This document shows, piece after piece, positions 9,468 through 18,681 of a DNA stretch of 38,250 nucleotides (positions are counted from its first letter, which is position 1; every line of letters starts with the position of its first letter). The stretch lies in assembly GCA_026708285.1 (NCBI GenBank), contig JAPOVF010000311.1:1-38250 (forward strand), given 5' to 3'. The DNA comes from Acidobacteriota bacterium (GTDB lineage Bacteria; Acidobacteriota; Thermoanaerobaculia; Multivoradales; Multivoraceae). Both the position numbers and the translations under genes were made by a program. The notes beneath the pieces are model-generated. The model had not been told where the DNA came from. It saw nothing but the letters and a program-made list of their open reading frames with translations, and searched no databases.

Positions 9468-12001
9468 AGGCGGCTTCCTCGGCTCTTTTCGCGGCGCTGC
9501 TCGTCCTTCCCGGCACGGTTGCCGCCCGTTCGCTCGAGGCCGACGTCGCGCGTCTCCTGGAAGTCTCTTGTCTTCGCTGCCACGACGTCGAGACCGAGAC
9601 GCCGCTCGATCTGGAGAACCTCGGCTACGACCTCGACGATCGAGGGATCTTCCGCAAGTGGGTGCGGGTCTTCGAGCGTCTCGAGGCGGGCGAGATGCCT
9701 CCTCCCGGGACGCGGCGCCCCCCGAAACCAGTCGTCGACGCGGCGCTCGGGGCGCTGGCGAGAGATCTGGAGACGGCGGACCTGGCGGCTCGAGCCGCCG
9801 GACAGACGCCGCCGCGCCGTTTGACCGGGCTCGAGTACGAGTACACCGTAGAGGACCTGCTCCTGATTGAGGAGAACCTGGCCCGCCTGCTGCCGGCTGA
9901 GAGCGCATCCGCCGGGTTCGACACGCTGGCGACGGAGCAGGGGATCTCGCCGCTTCACCTGCGCAGCTACCTGGAAGCGGCCGACCGTGCGCTCGATGCG
10001 GCGATCCGGCTGGGAGAGCGTCCGGCGAGCGCGGCGCGCCTGATCGACTATCCGAGCAACCCAGCTTCGTACCTCATGGTCCGCCAGAGCGTCAGCAAGA
10101 AGCTCGACGACGCCGTCGCGATGTTCGTCGATGAAGACCACCACAACACCAGCGGGTCCTTCTCGGCCACGAATCTGAGGAGCGACCGCCACGGCTTCCA
10201 CGTCGCGCATTCGGGTCTGTACAGGGTCAGCGTCGACGCCTATCCCTACCAGGCGTCGACGCCGGTGACGCTCCTTCTCGTTCGTGCCAACCCGAACGGC
10301 GACAGGACGTTGCTCGGTGCCTTTGACTTGCTGAACGGGGAGTCGGGCACGTTCGAAGCCACGACCTTCCTCCACCCGACCGACTACGTCTTTCCCGAAG
10401 TGGCCGACCTCGACTGGCACACGGACGTCGAAGGCTTCTACGCCCCCATCGAAGACTGGTCGGCAGAGGCCCAGGTCGTGGCTGCGGGGAAGGGCCTGGG
10501 CCGGCGGCTGCTCAACAACCGGGTCTATCACCCGATCTTCTACCACCCCACCGAGATCCTCGTGGATGGGGCCGCGACCTACAAGGGCGAGGGCGTGGCG
10601 GTCAGGACACTCGCCATCGAGGGACCGCTTCTCGATGGGTGGCCGCCGCCGTCGACGCGCCGGCTCTTCGACGGCATCGAGTTCGACGCCGCCGGCGAGC
10701 TGAAGCTCACGAAGGATCCGTACGAGCACGTCGTGGACGTCGTCTCGCACCTCGTGCCGCTGGCGTTTCGACGGCCGGCCGAAGCGGGTGAGGTGAAGGC
10801 GTTCGCAAGCCTGGCCAGGCCTGCGATCGCCGCCGGACGGGAGTTCGTCGACGCCGTCCGGGTTCCGCTGCGCGCTGTCCTGAGCGCGCCCCAGTTTCTC
10901 TACCACGACGATCGGCCGGGCGAGCTGGACGACTTCGCGCTGGCGACCCGACTCTCGTACTTTCTGTGGAAGAGCCTGCCGGACGAGGAGCTCTTCGCGG
11001 CGGCACGGGAAGGCGCGTTGTCGGAGCCGGAGGTGATGGCCCGGCACGTCGAGAGGATGCTCGACGACGGGAAGGCGCAGCGCTTCATTGGGGACTTCGT
11101 CGGCCAGTGGCTGCGGCTCTACGAGATCGAGTTCACGAGTCCCGACGAGAGGCTCTATCCCGAGTACGACGACCTGCTCCATCACGCGCTCCAGGAGGAA
11201 ACCAGGCTCTTCTTCACCGAGCTCGTGAAGAGCGACCTCGGCGTCCGGAACCTGATCGACTCCGACTTCACCTTTCTCAACCGCCGCCTGGCGGAGCACT
11301 ACGGCATCCCCGGGGTGGAGGGGCAGCACATGCGCAAGGTTTCGCTGCCCGACGACAGTGTGCGCGGCGGCGTCCTGACGCAGGCCAGCGTGCTCAAGGT
11401 CACCGCCAACGGCACGACGACCTCGCCGGTCTTTCGCGGCAGTTTCGTCCTCTCGAACCTGCTCGGCCGGCCGCCGAACCCGCCGCCGGCGAACGCCGGC
11501 TCGGTCGAGCCCGACATCCGGGGCGCCACGACGATCCGCGAGATCCTCGCCAAACACCGCCGGGATCCGACTTGCAACGTCTGTCACCGCGCGATCGACC
11601 CGCCGGGATTCGCCCTGGAGGCCTTCGACCCGACCGGCGGCTTCCGGACGCGCTACCGCTCCAGCGGCGAGGGCGACACGCCGACGGGGACCCTCTACGG
11701 TCGCCCCATCCTCGAGTACAAGGACGGGCCGCCCGTGGATGCGGCCGGCGTCACTCCGGAGGGCAGGTCCTTCTCGGGCATCGCCGAGTACAAGCGACTC
11801 CTGCTCGCGGAGGAGGAGGATCAGGTGGCGCGCCACTTCATCTCGCAGCTCGTCGTCTATGCAACCGGCGCCGAGATCGGCTTCGCCGACCGCGACGAGC
11901 TATCGCGGCTCGTCGCGCAGAGCCGCGAGGGCGGCTACGGCGTGCGCACGATCATCCACAATGTCACCCAGAGCCCACTCTTCAGGGAGCGGCAACGATG
12001 A
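9464..12001 (+). CDS. DUF1592/DUF1588/DUF1585-type dihaem cytochrome-like protein (planctomycete-type), exported
   Basis: 845 aa from ATG 9464 (ATGA overlap). Haem motifs CLRCH and CNVCH; EAGEMPPPGTRRP; LSYFLWKSLPDEELF; DFTFLNRRLAEHYGI; VLTQASVLKVTANGTTTSPVFRG; CHRAIDPPGFALEAFDPTG. Confidence 0.92.
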   Translation: MKAASSALFAALLVLPGTVAARSLEADVARLLEVSCLRCHDVETETPLDLENLGYDLDDRGIFRKWVRVFERLEAGEMPPPGTRRPPKPVVDAALGALARDLETADLAARAAGQTPPRRLTGLEYEYTVEDLLLIEENLARLLPAESASAGFDTLATEQGISPLHLRSYLEAADRALDAAIRLGERPASAARLIDYPSNPASYLMVRQSVSKKLDDAVAMFVDEDHHNTSGSFSATNLRSDRHGFHVAHSGLYRVSVDAYPYQASTPVTLLLVRANPNGDRTLLGAFDLLNGESGTFEATTFLHPTDYVFPEVADLDWHTDVEGFYAPIEDWSAEAQVVAAGKGLGRRLLNNRVYHPIFYHPTEILVDGAATYKGEGVAVRTLAIEGPLLDGWPPPSTRRLFDGIEFDAAGELKLTKDPYEHVVDVVSHLVPLAFRRPAEAGEVKAFASLARPAIAAGREFVDAVRVPLRAVLSAPQFLYHDDRPGELDDFALATRLSYFLWKSLPDEELFAAAREGALSEPEVMARHVERMLDDGKAQRFIGDFVGQWLRLYEIEFTSPDERLYPEYDDLLHHALQEETRLFFTELVKSDLGVRNLIDSDFTFLNRRLAEHYGIPGVEGQHMRKVSLPDDSVRGGVLTQASVLKVTANGTTTSPVFRGSFVLSNLLGRPPNPPPANAGSVEPDIRGATTIREILAKHRRDPTCNVCHRAIDPPGFALEAFDPTGGFRTRYRSSGEGDTPTGTLYGRPILEYKDGPPVDAAGVTPEGRSFSGIAEYKRLLLAEEEDQVARHFISQLVVYATGAEIGFADRDELSRLVAQSREGGYGVRTIIHNVTQSPLFRERQR

Positions 12002-13281
12002 ACCAACCCCTCGACCGACGCACCTTCCTTCGGACTTCCGGGGTCGCCCTGGCCCTGCCCCTCCTCGAAGCGATGAGCCCGGCCCTGGCCCGAGCAGCGA
12101 TCCCGGCGCCCCGGCGGATGGTGACCGTATGCAACGCACTCGGCCTGCACCCGCCATCGCTCTTTCCCGCCACACCGGGCCGGGACTACGAGACGACCGA
12201 GTACCTGGACCTGCTTCGGGACCACCGGCGCGACTACACCCTGTTCTCGGGACTCTCGCACCACGACCAGAACGGCCGCCAGGCCCACAGCAGCGAGGTC
12301 TCCTGGCTGACCGCCGCCCGCCACCCGGAGCTCGCCGGCTTTCGCAACACGATCTCGGTCGATCAGTTTGCCGCCGGTGAGCTCGGCTACGTCACCCGCT
12401 TTCCCTCGCTCGTGCTGGGTACCGACACGACGGTTCAGAGGAGCGCCAAGGGCACGCAGAGCCAGTCGTTCACGAGTCGCGGGGTCATGGTGCCTTCAGA
12501 GACGAGTCCCGCCAATCTCTTCGCCCGGATGTTCCTCGCCGGGGATGCCGACGAGGTCGAGCGGCAGAAGCGGGATCTCGGCGACGGACGCAGCATCCTC
12601 GACGGCCTGAACTCGCAGAGAAAGATGCTCGACCGGCGCGCCAGCGAGGTCGACCGGGGTCGACTGGACTCGTACTTCGAGGCCGTGCGCGCGGCCGAGA
12701 AGGGCATCACCGAGGCCCGGGCCTGGCTCGACCGGCCCAAGCCGCGGGTGGACCGGGAGCCCCCCGTCGACGTCCGGGAACGCCGCGACCTCATTGGCCG
12801 CGTCCAGTTGCTGATGGACCTCATCCCGCTGATCCTGCAGACCGACTCGACCCGCGTCGTCGCCGTGATGATCCAGGAGCTCCGGGAAGTGCCGAAGATC
12901 CCGGGGGTTTCGGGCACGCACCACAACCTCTCGCACCACGGCCAGGACCCGGACAAGATCGTGCAACTGAGGAAGGTCGAGACGGAGATCGTCAGGTGCT
13001 TCGGCAGCCTTCTCGAGCAGCTCAAGGGATGCAGCGAGGGAGACGGCACGCTGCTGGATCAGACCGCGGTCCTCTTCGGCAGCAACCTCGGCAACGGGAA
13101 CTCCCACGACACCCGGAACCTGCCGATCTTCCTCGCCGGCGGCGGCTTCGACCACGGCCGCTACGTCGCTTACGACAGGAACGACAACGCGCCGCTCTCC
13201 AACCTCTACGTCACGATGCTGCAGCACATGGACCTGGAGGCCGCGTCGTTCGGCCAGAGCACCGGTGCCTTGAGCTGGTAG
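11998..13281 (+). CDS. DUF1552 family protein
   Basis: 427 aa from ATG 11998 (ATGA overlap). DRRTFLRTSGVALALPLLEAMSPALARA leader; LFSGLSHHDQNGRQAHSSEVSWLTAARHP; GVSGTHHNLSHHGQDPDKI; GSNLGNGNSHDTRNLPIFLAGGGF. Confidence 0.92.
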   Translation: MNQPLDRRTFLRTSGVALALPLLEAMSPALARAAIPAPRRMVTVCNALGLHPPSLFPATPGRDYETTEYLDLLRDHRRDYTLFSGLSHHDQNGRQAHSSEVSWLTAARHPELAGFRNTISVDQFAAGELGYVTRFPSLVLGTDTTVQRSAKGTQSQSFTSRGVMVPSETSPANLFARMFLAGDADEVERQKRDLGDGRSILDGLNSQRKMLDRRASEVDRGRLDSYFEAVRAAEKGITEARAWLDRPKPRVDREPPVDVRERRDLIGRVQLLMDLIPLILQTDSTRVVAVMIQELREVPKIPGVSGTHHNLSHHGQDPDKIVQLRKVETEIVRCFGSLLEQLKGCSEGDGTLLDQTAVLFGSNLGNGNSHDTRNLPIFLAGGGFDHGRYVAYDRNDNAPLSNLYVTMLQHMDLEAASFGQSTGALSW

Positions 13282-13313
13282 GGAGGTAGGAGGCAAGGTC
13301 GCCGGCTGGGTGC

Positions 13314-13376
13314 GCCGGCCTTCTGGCCGGCTGCCGCCGCAGGCGGCCTGGTAGACGCGCCGGCCGTCAGGCCGGC
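13314..13376. repeat. Cluster of three GC-rich hairpins between convergent genes (terminator-like or REP-like element)
   Basis: GCCGGCC-TTCT-GGCCGGC (13314-13331), GCCGCC-GCA-GGCGGC (13333-13347), GCCGGCC-GTCA-GGCCGGC (13359-13376), in the gap between genes ending at 13281 (+) and 13405 (-). Confidence 0.8.
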
Positions 13377-13404
13377 TCCGTTTCGGCGGCCAGTTCCATG
13401 GCTC

Positions 13405-16400
13405 CTACCGCCTTTCCGCCCACTCCCTCTCCAGCTGCCGCGCCCCGCGCATCGTCATTCCCATCGAGTAGTTGCCTTCGTGGCAGGCGTACTCGTAGAT
13501 GCGCTCGTCGGTGTGCAGCCACGGGAACGAACCGCCCCAGGTCGCCTCGTAGTCGGGATCGTCGACGCTGAACTCGTAGAACAGGCTGCCGTCGTCCTGC
13601 GGAGTGAAGCGTTCGACGATGTGGAGTCCCTCGTGCGGTACCCCTGAGGGACTTCGGGCGTTCTTGCGTCGCTCGTTCGCGTCCCTTGCCACGCCTCGCC
13701 GGCGGAAGTTCGTCGTGTCGACGACCAGGGTGTCGCCCTCCCACCGGCCGATCGATTCGCCGGCGTAGGAGAGCACTTCTTTCGGCGGGTGCTCCGAGCC
13801 GAGGCGGACGATGCGTGCCTCGTGCATCAGTTCCGCCAGGATGACGACATGGGTCGTGGTCTGGGTGATGCGGTAGTAGGCGCCGTAGCCCCTTCGCAGG
13901 GTCGGGATGGTCGCCCGATCGGAGTAGATGCAGCGCTCCCAGAGGCCGATCAGCTCCGGGTCGTCGAAGATCCGGTGCTCGCCGTTCGTCGCCGGGATGA
14001 CGCGGCCTCGGATGCCGGTGACTTCCTCCGCCCGCAGCCACCAGGCGCCGTCGGGATTCGGAGGGCCCATGCGATCGACGATCGTGAATGCCGGCCGCCG
14101 CTTCCTTCCCGCCTCGGTCACGGGCGGCATGCGGCCGTTCGGTGGGTCGGTGAGGACGGAGTTCCGGTGCCTGCCGTCGACGGTGAAGACGATCGTGCCC
14201 ATGTCGAGAAGCGAGAGGGCGTTGGCGCCCGTGACCCGGCCGCCGGCGTAGCCGCCATCCGGCGGCGGAGGACGATCGGGGTCACTTGGGAGGCCCTGCT
14301 GGGCGGACCTCGCGGCCGCGGACTCCTCGATTCTCCTGGCGTCATCGGCGCTCATGTAGGGGTCGTCGCCGTATCTCGGATGGCGTTCGATGGGCGTCAG
14401 CGTGTTGATGGTGTAAGTGCCTGAGAGATCGGGCTCGCCGCCCGGCATCCGCGGAATGTCGTTCTCCGCGGGCGGCAGGGCGAAGGCCACGAGCTGAGCC
14501 GTCTCCGGGCCGCTGCGCGCGGTTCTCGAAACCACCTTGCCGCCGGCGGGCACGACGATGTACTGGCGGCCCTGGTGCAGGTAGGTCATCGGTACACCGT
14601 GCAGGGTGGCCTCCGTCTCCACCTCCGCCAGGAGCTTGCCGGTGACCTTGTCGTAGGCCTGGAGGTAGCTGCCCCTGGCGGCGCGAGCGTCCCAGCTCGG
14701 CCAGTTCGGCACGTAGGTGATCAGCAGGGTCCTGGTGATCAGAAGTCCGCCCTCGCGGTTGCCGCTCGAGGGGCGGCTGCCTAGAGGGCCGAGATCGAGA
14801 TGCCGGATGGCGGGGTGGTCGGTCGGTCCCTCGCCGAACGGCGCCATCCAGGCGTGGTCGCCGGTGTTCAGGTCGATGGCCGTGATCCGCTGGTACGGAG
14901 GCTTGAGGAGCGGCAGTCCCTGGGGGCTTCCGACACGACCGCCGCGGCTGACCCATCTCCACTCGCTGCGTGCCGGGTCCGGCGGCGCGACCGCCACCCC
15001 GGTCGGCTGCGTTCGCGACTGAACGTAGAGGATGCCGGTCAACGGATCGAGCGAGGCGCCGGGATGGTTCGCTCCACCTGCCATCCCCGGCACCGCGAGC
15101 GTCGCCGTCTTCCCTCCCTCGCCCGCGACGATCGGGGGCGTGAACATCGGTCCCAGGAGGAACTCGTCGGCGATCTCGAGCGCCTCCTCTCGCAGTTCCG
15201 GCGTGAAGTCGATCAGATCGTCGATCGTCACGCCCTGGAGATCGAAGGCCGCCGGCCTGGTCGGAAAGGGCTGAGTCGGTGCCGTCCACTCCCCGGGCAC
15301 CGTGGTCTGCGGCACCGGGCGTTCCTCGATCGGCCAGATCGGCTCGCCTGTAACCCGGTCGAAGACGTAGGTGAAGGCCGTCTTGGACACCTGGGCGACG
15401 ATCTTCCGCAACCGGCCGTCGATCACGACGTCTGCGAGAACTGGGGCTGAGGCGATGTCCCAGTCCCAGATGCCGTGATGAACGGCCTGGAAGTGCCAGA
15501 CGCGCTCACCGGTTTCGGCGTCGAGGCAGAGCAGGCTCTCGGCGTAGACGTTCGCGCCGGGCCGGTGGCCGCCCCAGAGATTGCCGGTCGGCGTCGTGGT
15601 GGGGATGTAGACGTAGCCGAGCTCCTCGTCGCCGGCCATCGCTCCCCAGACGTTGGCGCCGCCGACCCACTTCCAGGAGTCGTTGTGCCACGTCTCGGTG
15701 AACTCCTCGCCCTCCCGCGGAATCGTGTGAAACCGCCACTTCGGCTCACCGGTACGGACGTCGTAGGCCCGCACGTGGCCGGGCGGAAGCCCCTGCTTCG
15801 TCGCGGGCGCGTCGGCGATTCGCGAGCCCACGATGAAGGTGTCGCGAATCACGATCCCGGGCGAGCCGGCGCTGATGTCGCGCTGGAAGACCTCCTCGCG
15901 GCCCAGCCGGTCATCCGACAGATCGACGACGCCGTCTTCTCCGAAGCCGGGGTCAGGGCGTCCGGTGGCGAGGTCCAGCGAGATCAGTTGCTTGCCGCTG
16001 GTGATGAAGATGATGCGCTCGACCTCGCCGTCGGTCCAGTACTCGAGGCCTCGGGGAGTGGCGCCGTAGGCTTGCGGGAACTCGTAGCTCTTCGGGTCGT
16101 AGAGCCAGAGTTCCTCACCGGTCGCGGCGTCCAGGGCGGCGATCTGCCAGAGGCTGGTCGCCATGTAGACCCGGCCGCCGATCATCAGCGCCGAGCCCCG
16201 GAAGGTGCCCGGCTCCTCCCTCAGGTCGTGATCGGCCGACTTCCAGCGCCAGGCCACCTCCAGTTGCTCGAAGTTCGACGCATCGATCTGGTCGAGGGGC
16301 GAGTAGCGGGTAAAGGCGTGGTCCCGGCCGTGGTGCGGCCACTCGGCGTTCTCCTCGCCGGACTCGGCGAGGGCGCCGGTTGCCATCGACGCGGCTGCCA

Positions 16401-16461
16401 GCAGCGCCAGCGCAAGGCAAGGCCGCCAGATCGTGCGACGCCGGTGGACGTTCCCGTTCAC
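13405..16461 (-). CDS. PQQ-dependent dehydrogenase fused to a C-terminal 'GEPDLSG...CHEGNY' domain
   Basis: 1018 aa from GTG 16461 (GTGA overlap with sulfatase stop). EWPHHGRDHAFTRYSPLDQIDASNFEQLEVAWRWKSAD; HHGIWDWDIASAPVLADV; then AQLVAFALPPAENDIPRMPGGEPDLSGTY ... MHEARIVRL ... GRWEGDTLVVDTTNF ... IYEYACHEGNYSMGMTMRGAR. Upstream part of the 1256-aa ORF is off-frame sulfatase sequence. Confidence 0.88.
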   Translation of the reverse strand: MNGNVHRRRTIWRPCLALALLAAASMATGALAESGEENAEWPHHGRDHAFTRYSPLDQIDASNFEQLEVAWRWKSADHDLREEPGTFRGSALMIGGRVYMATSLWQIAALDAATGEELWLYDPKSYEFPQAYGATPRGLEYWTDGEVERIIFITSGKQLISLDLATGRPDPGFGEDGVVDLSDDRLGREEVFQRDISAGSPGIVIRDTFIVGSRIADAPATKQGLPPGHVRAYDVRTGEPKWRFHTIPREGEEFTETWHNDSWKWVGGANVWGAMAGDEELGYVYIPTTTPTGNLWGGHRPGANVYAESLLCLDAETGERVWHFQAVHHGIWDWDIASAPVLADVVIDGRLRKIVAQVSKTAFTYVFDRVTGEPIWPIEERPVPQTTVPGEWTAPTQPFPTRPAAFDLQGVTIDDLIDFTPELREEALEIADEFLLGPMFTPPIVAGEGGKTATLAVPGMAGGANHPGASLDPLTGILYVQSRTQPTGVAVAPPDPARSEWRWVSRGGRVGSPQGLPLLKPPYQRITAIDLNTGDHAWMAPFGEGPTDHPAIRHLDLGPLGSRPSSGNREGGLLITRTLLITYVPNWPSWDARAARGSYLQAYDKVTGKLLAEVETEATLHGVPMTYLHQGRQYIVVPAGGKVVSRTARSGPETAQLVAFALPPAENDIPRMPGGEPDLSGTYTINTLTPIERHPRYGDDPYMSADDARRIEESAAARSAQQGLPSDPDRPPPPDGGYAGGRVTGANALSLLDMGTIVFTVDGRHRNSVLTDPPNGRMPPVTEAGRKRRPAFTIVDRMGPPNPDGAWWLRAEEVTGIRGRVIPATNGEHRIFDDPELIGLWERCIYSDRATIPTLRRGYGAYYRITQTTTHVVILAELMHEARIVRLGSEHPPKEVLSYAGESIGRWEGDTLVVDTTNFRRRGVARDANERRKNARSPSGVPHEGLHIVERFTPQDDGSLFYEFSVDDPDYEATWGGSFPWLHTDERIYEYACHEGNYSMGMTMRGARQLEREWAERR

Positions 16462-18647
16462 TGGGCCCGCTGCAAAGCTGCTTCGGTGAGGATTCGCAAC
16501 TGGTCGACGCCGCTGGCGCCCGCGGCCAGGTCGATGAGGATCGTCGTTCCGCCGGCGAGGATCTCCCAGCCGCCGGCGTCCGTCTCGTCGCCCAGGGTGC
16601 CGCGATCGGCCGGGGCGCCGAAGTCGGGGTTGGCGAAGGCGAGGTAGTCGCTGGCGGCGAGGCTCTCCGCACTCGCGGCGACACCGAGGATGGGATCGTC
16701 GAACACGATCTCGACGCCGGTGAGATCGGACGCGGCGGTAGGGGCGAAATGCAGCAGGTAACTGTGGACGACGGTGCCCGCGGGTACGGTCGCGCCGGGC
16801 GGCGGGTTGCCGCCGTCGTAGGCGGCGGGGGCGCCGCCGCTTTCGACAACGAGGTCCTCGCCGAGGGTGGCGAACTGGCGCTCGACGACGAGTTCGGGAC
16901 GATCTGCTGAGGTCCGACGAGCGGCCGACAGGTCGCCGGGAACGGTCTCGTCGCCGACGTCGCCGAGAAGGTCGACGCCGCCGGCGGCGGCGATGCGCGT
17001 GTCGTAGTCGGCGCCCTCGCGGCTGGCCGCCGAGTCCACCTCGTACCAGGTCGTGATCTCGTCCAGCAGCGAGGTGAAGACCTCCTGGATCTCCGGCGGC
17101 CTCGAGTCGACATCGGCGCTGGTAGCGACCGGCGTCTGTTCGCGCGGGTCTTCGAGCAGGTCGAAGAGTTCCCACTCCCGGCCGCTGGTCACCGAGATCA
17201 GCTTGTAGCGGTCGTCGAGGATGGAACGCCCGCCGCCTACCCTCATCAGGCCCCGGCCACCGCGGCCCCGGCCGGCGCTGTCGCAGTCCTCGGGCTCGCC
17301 GGCGGCGCGTTCAGGAACGGGGTCGTCGCAGTCGTCGAAACGGAGGCGGCCCAGGCGCGGCGCCGAGCGATCGCCGAAGAGGACTTCGGACATCGACTCG
17401 CCGTCGAGCGGCCGCGAGTCGGGCAGGTCGACGTCCCAGATGTCGAGGAGCGTCGGCAGGTAGTCGCTGGTGATCATCGGGGTGGACGTCTCCCCGGGAG
17501 CGATCCGTCCCGGCCACTCGACGATGCCCGGTACCCGGACCCCGCCCTCCCAGATGGAGCCCTTGAATCCGCGCAGGCCGGCCTTGGCCTCGTCGCGGTC
17601 GTCGAGCCTCACGGACCCCGAAAGACCGTTGTCGGAGGTGAAGGCCACCAGCGTGTCGTCTTCGATGCCGAGCGTTCGCAAGTGGGCGCGCAGACGGCCG
17701 ATCTCCCTGTCCATCGCCGTGATGCCGGAGTAGTAGGCCTTCTCGTAGTCGTTCATTTCCGCCTGCTCTTCGGAGGAGTAGAACTCGTCGAGAGTCGCCT
17801 GGTCGAGGCGATGGGGGCTGTGCGGCGGATGGAACCAGACGACGGCAAAGAAGGGGCGGTCGGCCGCAACGGCATCGTCGATGAACCGCGTCGTTTCCCG
17901 GACCAGGATCGCGGAGGCGTCGCCGGCGAGCGTGGGGGAGTCGATGTCGATGTGCTGCTCGTGGCCGGTCCAGTAGTGCGCCCCGATGTGGTTGCCTTCG
18001 CTCGGGAGGGGGCCCGCGGGGTCGATGCGCATTGGCTCGAAGGTCGGCAGCGCCTGCGGGGACGCCCAGGCGCGCTCGTAGCCGTGGTGCCAAGGCGCGG
18101 AGTAGAAGTCGCCTCCGCTCCGGCCGAAGCAACGGCCGCCGCAACGCGCGAGGTCGTCCGCGTCGGGTTCGGGTGTCCGGTTCAGGTTGCCGAGGTGCCA
18201 CTTGCCGAAGTGTCCGGTCATGTAGCCCTGCGTCTGGGCCAGTTCGGCGATCGTCAGTTCCAGGTTGCGGAGACCGTCGTTGTAGGCCATGTCGACGTGG
18301 TTGCGGCGCGGAGAGCGGCCGGTGACGAAGGACGACCGGGTCGGACTGCAGTTCGAACCGTGCGAGTACATGCGGTGAAACTGGAGGCCGGCCGCCGCCA
18401 TCTCGCGCAGCTCGGGCGTCTTGACCTCGCTGTGGCCGGGAAAGACGTCGCCGGGGGCGAGTTGCTGGGGGTACTCGACGTCGCCCCAGCCCTGGTCGTC
18501 GCTCATCATCAGGATGATGTTCGGCCGCGATGGAATCGACGACGATCCGGCCTCCTCGCCCGAGGGAGCGGCGCAACCGCAGGCCGCGAGGCCGAGGACG
18601 AGCGCGCCCGGCCGTTGGGATAGGGAGCGTGCGACGTTCCTGATCAT
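16458..18647 (-). CDS. Type I sulfatase (formylglycine-dependent), probable lipoprotein, with extra C-terminal domain
   Basis: 729 aa; lipobox-like LGLAACGC; PNIILMMSDDQGWGDVEYP; FGly motif CSPTR in HGSNCSPTRSSFVTGRSPRR; TGHFGKWHLGN; FTSDNGLSG. Confidence 0.93.
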   Translation of the reverse strand: MIRNVARSLSQRPGALVLGLAACGCAAPSGEEAGSSSIPSRPNIILMMSDDQGWGDVEYPQQLAPGDVFPGHSEVKTPELREMAAAGLQFHRMYSHGSNCSPTRSSFVTGRSPRRNHVDMAYNDGLRNLELTIAELAQTQGYMTGHFGKWHLGNLNRTPEPDADDLARCGGRCFGRSGGDFYSAPWHHGYERAWASPQALPTFEPMRIDPAGPLPSEGNHIGAHYWTGHEQHIDIDSPTLAGDASAILVRETTRFIDDAVAADRPFFAVVWFHPPHSPHRLDQATLDEFYSSEEQAEMNDYEKAYYSGITAMDREIGRLRAHLRTLGIEDDTLVAFTSDNGLSGSVRLDDRDEAKAGLRGFKGSIWEGGVRVPGIVEWPGRIAPGETSTPMITSDYLPTLLDIWDVDLPDSRPLDGESMSEVLFGDRSAPRLGRLRFDDCDDPVPERAAGEPEDCDSAGRGRGGRGLMRVGGGRSILDDRYKLISVTSGREWELFDLLEDPREQTPVATSADVDSRPPEIQEVFTSLLDEITTWYEVDSAASREGADYDTRIAAAGGVDLLGDVGDETVPGDLSAARRTSADRPELVVERQFATLGEDLVVESGGAPAAYDGGNPPPGATVPAGTVVHSYLLHFAPTAASDLTGVEIVFDDPILGVAASAESLAASDYLAFANPDFGAPADRGTLGDETDAGGWEILAGGTTILIDLAAGASGVDQLRILTEAALQRAQ

Positions 18648-18681
18648 CTCGTGGACCTCCTCATCCCGCCGAGCGTGGTCG

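Noticed and set aside
9437-11836. 799-aa minus-strand ORF
   Set aside because: Antisense to the dihaem DUF1592-type gene, which has clear haem motifs; shadow ORF.
10966-11997. N-terminal extension of the 771-aa plus ORF
   Set aside because: Off-frame over the dihaem gene; the DUF1552 protein starts at ATG 11998.
16462-17175. N-terminal extension of the 1256-aa ORF
   Set aside because: Out-of-frame reading of the sulfatase 3' end, R/P-rich; GTG 16461 with a leader peptide is the plausible start.
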